10,099 nt of DNA from Cyanobacteria bacterium UBA9579 (GTDB lineage Bacteria; Cyanobacteriota; Vampirovibrionia; Gastranaerophilales; UBA9579): positions 36,510 through 46,608 of the forward strand of contig DNSU01000160.1 of NCBI GenBank assembly GCA_003499585.1. Reading direction: 5' to 3'. The notes beneath the pieces are model-generated. The model was not told the DNA's origin and did no database searches. It saw only the letters and a list, made by a program, of their open reading frames with translations. This document shows, one piece after another, positions 1-6,072 of this stretch. The position numbers were made by a program, and so were the translations under genes. Every line of letters begins with the position of its first letter. Within the stretch, counting starts at the first letter, position 1.

Positions 1-16
1 ACTGTTTGTAAGATAT

Positions 17-970
17 TTAGTTTAAATATTTCTCATTCAATACCAGATTAAATTTATCTGAATTAAAGTAATAATCGACTCCTAAAGGCAAAGTTGCTTT
101 AAAATCCCCATGACTTGCCGGGAATCCATAGCCTATAGGAATATCCAGATCATTTGTTATCTCTTTAATAACATCTATAACAGATAGATGATTTATTTCA
201 GTGTTATCTGACTTAACTATCTGTGTAAACTCACCAAATAACAATCCTGCGATCTGATCAAATACCCCGGCTAGTTTTAACTGCATAAGCATTCTGTCAA
301 TTTTATACAAAGGTTCGCCGATGTCTTCGAGTAACAGAATTTTATCTGTTAAATCAGGAAAATAAGGAGTTCCAAGTAATCCTGTGATTATTGCCAGATT
401 TCCAGCAAATAATGCTCCATCAGTATCGCCAGGATTTAAGCATTCATAATTAACGGGATTCTGGTATATATGCGGGATTTCCGCTTTACCTTCCAGTACG
501 TCAAAGAAGCTTGATTCTGTGTAGCTGTTTACTTTACCTGTACCAAAATCTGATAAGGCTAAAGGTCCATGAAAGGTAACTAAACCAGATCTTTGCATAA
601 ATGCCCATAATAAAGTTGTAATATCACTGTATCCGACAAAGATTTTAGGATTATTTTTGATTATTTCAAAGTCAATATTCTGTAAAAATCTGAATGTCCC
701 ATAACCGCCTCTGGAACAGATAATAGCTTTTATATCCGGGTCTTTAAAGAAATTTATAAGATCAGTAACCCTATCTTCATCTTTACCAGCCAAATAAGCC
801 TTCTGATCCTGTGCATGAGGAGCTACCTTTACCTTATAACCTTTTTTTTCAAGATAACCTATTGCTGGTAACCAGAGTCTTGCTTCTTTAACTGCACCTG
901 CTGGAGATATAATTCCGATTGTATCTCCGGGAGTAAGTTTATCAGGTTTTATTAAGTTACTTATATCCAT
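17..970 (-). CDS. LD-carboxypeptidase, peptidase family S66 (LdcA/MccF-like)
   Basis: The product is a serine peptidase of the S66 family, whose members remove the terminal D-amino acid from L,D-linked murein tetrapeptides during peptidoglycan recycling; some relatives (MccF) instead cleave microcin C. Counting from a possible upstream TTG at 982, visible motifs are the RGGYG segment (residues 91-95), the nucleophile elbow GYSD (Ser119), the LEDIGEPLYKIDR block (Glu219) and the SHGDFKATLPLG block (His291). Ser, Glu and His have the order and spacing of the LdcA triad. About 320 residues is normal for the family. I prefer the ATG at 970 (protein begins MDISNLIKPDKL) to the TTG at 982, because neither has a clear Shine-Dalgarno and ATG is the stronger start. 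There is no signal peptide, so it is probably cytoplasmic, as expected for murein recycling. It is divergent from dnaX. The family call is firm; LdcA-like versus MccF-like specificity is undecided. Confidence 0.93.
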   Translation of the reverse strand: MDISNLIKPDKLTPGDTIGIISPAGAVKEARLWLPAIGYLEKKGYKVKVAPHAQDQKAYLAGKDEDRVTDLINFFKDPDIKAIICSRGGYGTFRFLQNIDFEIIKNNPKIFVGYSDITTLLWAFMQRSGLVTFHGPLALSDFGTGKVNSYTESSFFDVLEGKAEIPHIYQNPVNYECLNPGDTDGALFAGNLAIITGLLGTPYFPDLTDKILLLEDIGEPLYKIDRMLMQLKLAGVFDQIAGLLFGEFTQIVKSDNTEINHLSVIDVIKEITNDLDIPIGYGFPASHGDFKATLPLGVDYYFNSDKFNLVLNEKYLN

Positions 971-1159
971 ATATTTTGCCAATTTCTAGTATTAACTTTA
1001 TATACTGAACTATTATTGTTTATGGGAATTTATATTTATTAAAAAATAGTAACTCAGGTTTATCTTAGAGTTATTTTATTATATCTTATATATAGTGGAA
1101 AATAAGTCAAATAAAATTTTATAATTCAGTAGGATAATTTGCACGGACATTTTGGAAAA

Positions 1160-1164
1160 AGAGG
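1160..1164 (+). promoter_or_regulatory. Ribosome binding site that supports the TTG start of dnaX
   Basis: AGAGG lies 10 bases before the TTG at 1175. No ATG or GTG nearby yields the conserved DnaX N-terminus (YIPLYRKYRPQKFKDIVGQE), so this site plus TTG is the most reasonable start. Confidence 0.55.
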
Positions 1165-1174
1165 TTTTTAAAAG

Positions 1175-3136
1175 TTGGCTAGTTCTTATATTCCTTTGTA
1201 TAGAAAATACAGACCACAAAAATTTAAAGATATAGTAGGGCAAGAGTCTATTGTTAGGACTTTATCAAATGCACTTGAACTAAATAAAGTTGCTCATGCT
1301 TATCTTTTAACTGGTCCCAGAGGAACAGGCAAAACTTCTACAGCCAGGATATTTGCAAAATCACTTAATTGCCAGAATGGACCAACTCTGGATCCCTGTG
1401 GAGAATGTCCGAGTTGTCTTGATATAGCAAGAAGCAATGCTATTGATGTAATTGAAATAGATGCAGCAAGCAATAGAAAAGTAGAAGATGCCAGAAATCT
1501 ACTTGAAAAAGTTCAATTTGTACCTGTTGCAGGTAAATATAAAATCTACATTATAGATGAAGTACACATGTTAACAACAGAAGCGTTTAATACGCTTCTG
1601 AAAACCCTTGAAGAACCGCCGCCAAACCTTGTATTTATTCTGGCTACAACAGAAGCTCATAAAGTCTTGAATACTATAATAAGCAGATGTCAGAGATTTG
1701 ATTTTAGAAGAATAAGACAAGATTTAATTGTTGAAAGACTTAAAGAGATAATTAAGATAGAAAATATAAATATTAATGATAAAGCCTTATCATTAATTGC
1801 AAGACGTTCTGCGGGCGGATTAAGAGATGCACTTAGTTTACTTGATCAAGTAAGCATACTCGCATCAATACAAAAGGAAGTCACAGAAAAAGATATTTTA
1901 ACGCTGCTTGGATGCTTGCAGGAAGACACATTATACGGTCTTGCAGATGCAATGGCAAATAGAAATACAAGTAACCTGATTGCAATTCTGGATGAAGTCA
2001 TTCAGCTAGGTAGTGAGCCAATACAGATATTAAGAGAATTGATGAATTATTTCAGAAACCTGTTATTAGTAAAAACCACTGATAATATAGATGAAATAAT
2101 TACAATGATTGATGTATCCGAACAATTTTATGGTGAAATTAAGAAACAATCAGAGCAATTTGAGGTTTTAGAAATAACACAGATTATTGATAAGCTTTCA
2201 AATTATGAAAAAACTTTAAGAGTAACATCACAGCAGCATTTATGGCTAGAAGTCGCATTAATAAGCATTGCTAACAGGCAGGATATTCAAGTCATCAAAG
2301 AGCTGGAAGCAAGACTAATCAGACTGGAAGAAGCTGTTACTTGTGGAAATACAGCAACAATAAAACAACCTGCAAAACAGCAAAATACACTTGAGAATTT
2401 AAGAAAACCAGAGCCTGTAAAAGTACCAGCCCCAATACCTGTTGCAGCAGCTCCAGTAAAAGAAAAAATTGAGCAAAAACCGGAACCAGTTGTGGAGATT
2501 GAACAACCTGCACAGGCAAATAAACCGGAAATAAGAATAGAAGATATTAAAGAAGAAAAAGTTGAAGATATTAAACCCGTATTTGATACAGTATCAGATG
2601 AGGCAGGGCATGCAGGCAATCTTCCTCAGGACTGGAAATTATTACTTGATAATATAGAAGGCATTCCATCAAGAATGTTTTTTACAAACCTTGCCAAACC
2701 TATAGAGATTAATTCAAGTAAAATTGTATTAGCTTTTGCTAATGAGGGTTTTGCCAAACAAGCGCAGGATAAAACCAAATTACCACCTCTAGAAAAAGCC
2801 AGCCAAAAACTGTTTGGGACCATGCCCAAAATAATTACCAGAACACTTTTGCCCGGTGATGAAAAGGTTACAGCAGCGGCTGAAAAAAAAACTGAATTAG
2901 CTGATTCCACACAGACTAAAACATTAAAAAAAGAAAATTTTGAGCAAATAACTCAGGAATTTGATGAATTACCCAAGCCTAAAATTCCTAAAGTTGTTGT
3001 ATCAGAAGAGCCTGCTGAATTAATTGAAGATGAAATAATAGAGCAAATTAGTAAAGTAGAGAAAATTGCGCCTGTTAATCTTTCAGATCAGGCCAAAATG
3101 GTCCTCGATTTATTTCAAGGAAAAATCATTGAATAG
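1175..3136 (+). CDS. dnaX: DNA polymerase III subunit tau/gamma
   Basis: DnaX is the AAA+ ATPase of the clamp loader. It opens and loads the beta clamp on primed DNA, and its long form (tau) holds polymerase cores together. The start is TTG at 1175. Visible elements: the DnaX N-terminus (YRKYRPQKFKDIVGQE); Walker A GPRGTGKT (47-54); a zinc module with Cys66, Cys75, Cys78 and Cys81; Walker B IYIIDEVHM (Asp128-Glu129); sensor-1 ATT (157-159); the arginine-finger SRC motif (170-172); and the helical collar domain, about 220-365. A Pro/Glu/Lys-rich disordered linker (about 390-480) leads to a C-terminal domain (about 483-560) and an acidic tail ending QAKMVLDLFQGKIIE. At 653 residues it is full tau length. 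Two A-runs (2883-2891, 2926-2932) form A AAA AAA heptamers in frame, and a -1 slip at either meets a stop within four codons, so a shorter form is possible. It is separated from ybaB-recR, its usual partners. Confidence 0.97.
   Translation: MASSYIPLYRKYRPQKFKDIVGQESIVRTLSNALELNKVAHAYLLTGPRGTGKTSTARIFAKSLNCQNGPTLDPCGECPSCLDIARSNAIDVIEIDAASNRKVEDARNLLEKVQFVPVAGKYKIYIIDEVHMLTTEAFNTLLKTLEEPPPNLVFILATTEAHKVLNTIISRCQRFDFRRIRQDLIVERLKEIIKIENININDKALSLIARRSAGGLRDALSLLDQVSILASIQKEVTEKDILTLLGCLQEDTLYGLADAMANRNTSNLIAILDEVIQLGSEPIQILRELMNYFRNLLLVKTTDNIDEIITMIDVSEQFYGEIKKQSEQFEVLEITQIIDKLSNYEKTLRVTSQQHLWLEVALISIANRQDIQVIKELEARLIRLEEAVTCGNTATIKQPAKQQNTLENLRKPEPVKVPAPIPVAAAPVKEKIEQKPEPVVEIEQPAQANKPEIRIEDIKEEKVEDIKPVFDTVSDEAGHAGNLPQDWKLLLDNIEGIPSRMFFTNLAKPIEINSSKIVLAFANEGFAKQAQDKTKLPPLEKASQKLFGTMPKIITRTLLPGDEKVTAAAEKKTELADSTQTKTLKKENFEQITQEFDELPKPKIPKVVVSEEPAELIEDEIIEQISKVEKIAPVNLSDQAKMVLDLFQGKIIE
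2883..2943 (+). other. Candidate slippage region in dnaX (two A-runs with early -1 stops)
   Basis: A nine-A run (2883-2891) gives the heptamer A AAA AAA in the reading frame at 2884-2890. After a -1 slip the next codons are AAC and TGA (2893-2895), giving about 573 residues. A seven-A run (2926-2932) gives the same heptamer, and its -1 frame reads AGA AAA TTT TGA (stop 2941-2943), giving about 589 residues. A +1 shift at the first run also stops soon, at TAG 2898-2900. dnaX frameshifting or transcriptional slippage on A-runs is known in E. coli and Thermus. That it happens here is inference; in AT-rich DNA such runs also arise by chance. Confidence 0.35.
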
Positions 3137-3188
3137 AGAATGCCTGTATCTTTTATCTGTAAACGGTTTATCGTTTGTGATTCTCTAT
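3133..3188. terminator. Possible hairpin terminator between convergent dnaX and the 93-codon gene
   Basis: ATAGAGAAT (3133-3141) is repeated inverted as ATTCTCTAT (3180-3188), a perfect 9-bp stem that begins at the dnaX stop codon. The 38-base loop contains a smaller stem, AAACG/CGTTT (3161-3165 and 3172-3176). A competing pairing also exists between 3150-3164 and 3208-3221 (one bulge, one mismatch). No strong T-tract follows on the plus strand, so its action as a simple intrinsic terminator is uncertain. Confidence 0.35.
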
Positions 3189-3201
3189 ATGTTTCACTGA
3201 A

Positions 3202-3483
3202 CTACCTGTTTAAAGATAAAGGATAAGTTTGAGTATTGGAATTTAGTTTAGGCATGAGTTTTTGTGCACTTTCAAAATCGCCTTGCCTTATCAGTTGATC
3301 CATCTGATGCATAATTTGATTAAATTCACTCATAGATTCAAGTCTTTCAGCATGGAAATTTTGATATGATTTCAAAGGATTTTTTACACCATTTTCGCCA
3401 ATTATTGCTGCTTTTTTAGAATTTAAAACTATAACATTGCTAAAATTTTCATATTGCTCATCATAAGCCGTAATACTAGCCAT
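3202..3483 (-). CDS. Small hypothetical protein (93 aa)
   Basis: I do not recognise this family. The reading frame is believable as a gene because the ATG at 3483 is preceded, seven bases away, by a strong Shine-Dalgarno (AGGGGAG on the minus strand, plus-strand 3491-3497), and it fills the space after dnaX without overlapping it. The 93-residue product has no signal peptide or membrane segment. Residues 1-48 are mixed and polar. Residues 49-80 look like two amphipathic helices around a QGDF turn (MSEFNQIMHQMDQLIRQ, then ESAQKLMPKL), reminiscent of a single TPR-type hairpin. The last 13 residues are polar and probably disordered. It converges on dnaX and probably has its promoter in the 348-base gap upstream. 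Chaperone-like or adaptor roles are conceivable, but nothing in the sequence shows one. Confidence 0.7.
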   Translation of the reverse strand: MASITAYDEQYENFSNVIVLNSKKAAIIGENGVKNPLKSYQNFHAERLESMSEFNQIMHQMDQLIRQGDFESAQKLMPKLNSNTQTYPLSLNR

Positions 3484-3831
3484 CTACCTTCTCCCCTATA
3501 TTCCTTGCCATCCTCATTTAATAAAAATGTAAATCCCACTATTAATATAAAAACAGGCAAAGAAGAAAAATTGTCATAAATTCAGAAATTACTTGATTTA
3601 ATCTATTAAAAAATGCTGAATAACCTAATATATTCATTAATTATTGCAGGTTAAATAATTTGTAATCTGAAGTTAAACAAATTTTGTCATCTAAGCTTAG
3701 AATTACTGTCCTATGTAATTTTCTTATAATTACTAATAAATCTAATAAAAATATACAAATTTTGGCAATGCATCTTATACGGAATATCAGTAAAATATAT
3801 ATTATTAAAAATAATTTGAGGTATCAGGATT
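3484..3831. other. 348-base gene-free divergent intergenic region
   Basis: It separates two divergently read small genes and should carry both promoters. I see a TATAAT at 3725-3730 on the plus strand, about 100 bases before the 3832 start but without a good -35 element. There is a perfect 12-bp palindrome, TCTAAGCTTAGA (3690-3701), and a loose 6-bp inverted repeat, TAACCT/AGGTTA (3621-3626 and 3648-3653). The ATG-led frame on the minus strand here (3711-3986) runs into the plus-strand gene and is not convincing. I see no tRNA or recognisable RNA gene. Confidence 0.5.
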
Positions 3832-4218
3832 ATGTTTAAAATGTTTATAAAGTCAAAAAAGGTTAGAAGAGGATTGTTCGCATATGCTATATTTAGAACC
3901 TTGCCGGGAATTTTAAGAACAGCGGTGCTAATAGGTGCAGCAACAGGTGGAATAATTAAACTGTATTCACAAAATGTTAAATCCAAACAAAAGCCTCTTG
4001 GCAGCGGTGCTTATGGTGCAGTTGCAATAGCAAAGGCTTTTAAAGGCGCAGATTTCCCTATGTCTAAGAGTCAAATTATGAAAAAATATGGTGACAAGGA
4101 AATTGAATACCATCGTGGTTACAGGGAAAAAGTGCATAATATATTAGAAAATATTCCAGAGGGAAATTTTAACTCAACAGCAGATGTAGTACGTGCTTTT
4201 CATGAATATGCAGACTAA
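3832..4218 (+). CDS. Membrane-associated protein with DUF2795-like C-terminal domain
   Basis: The product is 128 residues. The N-terminus is very basic (KSKKVRR, 7-13) and is followed by a long hydrophobic, Gly/Ala-containing stretch (about 15-45, including LIGAATGGIIKLY), which looks like a membrane anchor or a glycine-zipper helix. Residues about 68-125 match the pattern I know for DUF2795: a FP-x-SK-x-xI start (FPMSKSQIM), a middle helix ending in LENIPEGNF, then STADVVRAFHE. The usual family pattern is a (Y/F)P..K.E(I/L) start and an LP...F/Y.S.ADV..A end. DUF2795 has no assigned function. The ATG at 3832 has GAGG ten bases upstream (3818-3821) and AGGA close by. The gene stands alone and ends at a shared terminator with the TPR gene. 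Joining DUF2795 to a hydrophobic segment is unusual as far as I know. I am sure it is a gene, less sure of the domain call. Confidence 0.78.
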   Translation: MFKMFIKSKKVRRGLFAYAIFRTLPGILRTAVLIGAATGGIIKLYSQNVKSKQKPLGSGAYGAVAIAKAFKGADFPMSKSQIMKKYGDKEIEYHRGYREKVHNILENIPEGNFNSTADVVRAFHEYAD

Positions 4219-4242
4219 TTAAAAGGAAAAACTAAATTTTAG

Positions 4243-4275
4243 AAATTAGGCAGAAAGGTGTTTCTGCCTAATTTT
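4243..4275. terminator. Bidirectional intrinsic terminator (14-bp stem, GGTG loop)
   Basis: AAATTAGGCAGAAA (4243-4256) and its exact complement TTTCTGCCTAATTT (4261-4274) enclose the loop GGTG. It sits between the convergent 3832-4218 gene and the TPR gene. TTTT ends the plus-strand side (4272-4275), and AAAA (4237-4240) becomes a U-run for minus-strand transcripts. The right arm includes the TPR gene's stop codon (4268-4270). Confidence 0.85.
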
Positions 4276-5326
4276 GTAACCTCTGAATAGCATCTTTAGC
4301 CTGATTATCATCAGATTTTAAAGTAAGGCATCTGTCATAATATTTTGCAGCAAGATCCTTCTTGCCCATTATTTCAAGAATTAAGCCTGTATTATAATAT
4401 GCATCAGCAGATAATGGGTTTAATTTAATTGCTTCATTGTATGACTTAAGTGCTTCATAGTATTCACCATCTTTGAAATGGATATTTCCAAGATGGTAAT
4501 GAGCAAGTGTGAATTTAGGATCTATTTCTAATACCTTATTCATATTTTTCTCTGCTTTATCCAATTTGTCATCTTTATACAGACAATATGCATAACTATA
4601 TAAAAGCTCAATTCTGCCAGGTTTAAGATCAAGTGCTTTATCATAAAGCCCGGCAGCACGATTGTATTTGCCAACCTGTTCATATAAGCCTGCTAGTTTA
4701 GCCATATACCAGGGGTCTTTTCTTGGTTTAAAGGCTTCCTTATCAATTAGTTTTATTGCTTCTTCCTGATCGCCTCTGCTGATTAATCTTGTTATTCTAT
4801 CGATAGTTTCTTGTGAACCGGTATCTAATTCACCATCTTTTTTCTTGACAGAAACATTTACAAAGTTCTCAGAACTATCATTTCCTATATTTACAGTTCT
4901 TATATAATCTTTACTTTCTTCACGCAATGTAGATAAAGCGATTTGGTATATTTCAGGTATCTCTTCTACATGTATATTATTTGTATGTTTCCTGGCTTTG
5001 ACAAATTTTTCTTTTAATTTATCAAATGTCAGAATATCAAGACCTGAAAGATCTCCATAAGTGGAGTTCAGGTTGGGATAAAATATAGTATCTAAATTTA
5101 GTACATCTTGCGGATTTGGAACGGTAATACTATCGGGAACATCATTAAATTTTTCTTTACTTACTGTTGCATCCAGTGGACTATGAAAAACAGAGGACCC
5201 GGGTAGTAAACCTGAATTAGGCTGATTAGGGGATAAGCCCTGTGAGTAAGCAATACTTATAGGACTAATGTTATATAAGTACATCAGGCTAAGTAATAGG
5301 ATTAATTTTTTTTGCGAAGATTTCAT
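4268..5326 (-). CDS. Secreted tetratricopeptide-repeat (TPR) protein
   Basis: The N-terminus (MKSSQKKLILLLSLMYLYNI...) is a typical signal peptide: basic start, hydrophobic core about 8-26, probable cleavage after AYS (residue 28). It has no Cys at the cleavage site, so it is not a lipoprotein. Residues 30-170 are Pro/Asn/Asp-rich and low in recognisable domains. From about 171 a helical region leads to four tandem TPRs: about 203-236 (YMAKLAGLYEQVGKYNRAAG), 238-271, 272-305 and 306-339, with the TPR pattern of Gly/Ala/Tyr positions and a Pro near each end (LKPG, IDPK, LNPL). TPR arrays bind proteins, so it is probably a periplasmic or surface scaffold; its partner is unknown. An AGGAA Shine-Dalgarno is 4 bases from the ATG. 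A 7-bp inverted repeat lies just upstream of it (5335-5341 with 5355-5361). Confidence 0.92.
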   Translation of the reverse strand: MKSSQKKLILLLSLMYLYNISPISIAYSQGLSPNQPNSGLLPGSSVFHSPLDATVSKEKFNDVPDSITVPNPQDVLNLDTIFYPNLNSTYGDLSGLDILTFDKLKEKFVKARKHTNNIHVEEIPEIYQIALSTLREESKDYIRTVNIGNDSSENFVNVSVKKKDGELDTGSQETIDRITRLISRGDQEEAIKLIDKEAFKPRKDPWYMAKLAGLYEQVGKYNRAAGLYDKALDLKPGRIELLYSYAYCLYKDDKLDKAEKNMNKVLEIDPKFTLAHYHLGNIHFKDGEYYEALKSYNEAIKLNPLSADAYYNTGLILEIMGKKDLAAKYYDRCLTLKSDDNQAKDAIQRLQN

Positions 5327-5334
5327 ATTTTTCC

Positions 5335-5361
5335 TAGGTAAATTAGATTTCCACTTACCTA
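5335..5361 (-). promoter_or_regulatory. Leader hairpin next to the TPR gene ribosome binding site
   Basis: TAGGTAA (5335-5341) and TTACCTA (5355-5361) are perfect inverted copies 13 bases apart. The arm nearer the gene abuts, and by one base overlaps, the AGGAA Shine-Dalgarno. It could be an RNA hairpin affecting translation or a DNA operator; it could also be chance. Confidence 0.3.
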
Positions 5362-5500
5362 CAATTTTAAACGAATTTTCAAAAAAAGCTAGTGAAAATT
5401 GATATTTCCAGCAGTTTCCATGTGTATGAGTATCACAAGCGTATTACTAGTTTTGGAATTCGTGAAATAATTTTTTTGAAGTATTTATAAAAAAAACCTC

Positions 5501-5528
5501 TTGCGTATTTTAACTTATTCAATATAAT
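5501..5528 (+). promoter_or_regulatory. Sigma70-type promoter of the HU gene
   Basis: TTGCGT (5501-5506) is followed after 16 bases by a perfect TATAAT (5523-5528), placing the transcription start near 5535 and giving a leader of about 35 bases. The leader carries a strong Shine-Dalgarno, AAAGGAG (5557-5563), seven bases from the ATG. A near-consensus promoter and ribosome site fit an abundant DNA-binding protein. Confidence 0.75.
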
Positions 5529-5570
5529 ATAAATGTCCGCATTTTTCATACTTAGGAAAGGAGTTTATGG

Positions 5571-5846
5571 ATGAATAAGGAAGAATTAGTTCAAGAGGTC
5601 GCTAAAAAAGCGAAAGTTACACAAAAAGAAGTTGCTGATATTTTATCAGTATTCGTCGATGTTGTTGAAAAAACCGTTTCAAAAGGTAAAAAAGTTACTT
5701 TAGTTGGTTTTGGAACATTCGAATCAAGAAAACGCGCTAAAAGAACTGGTAGAAACCCACAAACAGGAAAAGAAATTCAAATTCCTGCAAAAACAGTTCC
5801 TACCTTCACAGCAGGCAAAAAATTCAAAGAAATGGTTAACAAGTAG
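5571..5846 (+). CDS. hup: DNA-binding protein HU
   Basis: HU is a small dimeric nucleoid protein that bends and compacts DNA with little sequence preference and helps replication, repair and transcription complexes. The 91 residues are the normal length. Visible parts: the helical dimerisation half (1-40, MNKEELVQEVAKKAKVT...), the family signature GFGTFESRKRAKRTGRNPQT (46-65) and the beta-arm with GRNPQTGKEI (60-69), whose Pro63 is the residue that wedges between DNA bases. The C-terminal helix is FTAGKKFKEMVNK. Pattern and length favour HU over IHF. It is a single-gene transcript: strong promoter and Shine-Dalgarno before it, and a strong terminator 18 bases after its stop. Confidence 0.98.
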   Translation: MNKEELVQEVAKKAKVTQKEVADILSVFVDVVEKTVSKGKKVTLVGFGTFESRKRAKRTGRNPQTGKEIQIPAKTVPTFTAGKKFKEMVNK

Positions 5847-5863
5847 AAATTATTTGCTTAACT

Positions 5864-5908
5864 AAAAACAAAGGACACTTAAATTTAAGTGTCCTTTGTT
5901 TTTTATTG
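5864..5908 (+). terminator. Rho-independent terminator after the HU gene
   Basis: Bases 5864-5903 form a perfect 40-base palindrome centred on AAATTT (left arm AAAAACAAAGGACACTT...), ending in a T-rich tract (TTGTTTTTTATT, to 5908). The stem core ACAAAGGACACTT pairs with AAGTGTCCTTTGT. This separates HU from fliD transcription; the A-tract on the left makes it potentially active in both directions. Confidence 0.93.
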
Positions 5909-5913
5909 AGAAT

Positions 5914-5932
5914 AAATGTAAAATTTACATTT
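5914..5932. promoter_or_regulatory. 19-bp perfect dyad upstream of fliD
   Basis: AAATGTAAA, one central A, then TTTACATTT, lies just after the HU terminator and about 140 bases before fliD. Its size and symmetry suit a homodimeric repressor or activator, and its place suits control of fliD. It is made almost entirely of A and T, so chance is a real alternative. Confidence 0.3.
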
Positions 5933-6019
5933 TATATGTTTAAAAAATTGCCAAAAATGGAATAGTAAATTATATTAGTTAAATAATCAGGATGATAAAT
6001 ACTATCTTTAAAGGATTAG

Positions 6020-6047
6020 AAATATCACAAAAGGACTTATGATATTT
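6020..6047 (+). promoter_or_regulatory. Leader stem-loop upstream of fliD
   Basis: AAATATCA (6020-6027) and TGATATTT (6040-6047) form an 8-bp stem around a 12-base loop containing AAAAGGAC. The fliD Shine-Dalgarno (AAGGAG, 6059-6064, eight bases before the ATG) lies just outside it. A role in fliD translation or mRNA stability is possible but not shown. Confidence 0.3.
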
Positions 6048-6072
6048 ACAAATAAGGCAAGGAGCTATAGCT

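Noticed and set aside
1120..1125. TATAAT upstream of dnaX as a promoter -10
   Set aside because: No acceptable -35 sequence lies 16-18 bases upstream; in AT-rich DNA the hexamer alone is not enough.
2287..2910. Minus-strand frames inside dnaX
   Set aside because: They are antisense to the linker and C-terminal region of a certain gene and have the Ser/Phe/Leu-rich composition expected of reverse-strand shadows.
3711..3986. 91-codon minus-strand frame overlapping the 3832-4218 gene
   Set aside because: It overlaps the better plus-strand gene by over 150 bases, has no recognisable domain and its start lies inside that gene.
5421..5437. CRP-like site TGTGT-N7-TCACA upstream of HU
   Set aside because: The CRP family site needs a 6-base spacer; here it is 7, and the first half-site differs at its last position.
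5966..5998. Sigma28-like promoter upstream of fliD (GATGATAA at 5991-5998)
   Set aside because: The -10-like element resembles GCCGATAA, but the nearest TAAA boxes are 7 or 21 bases away, not about 15.
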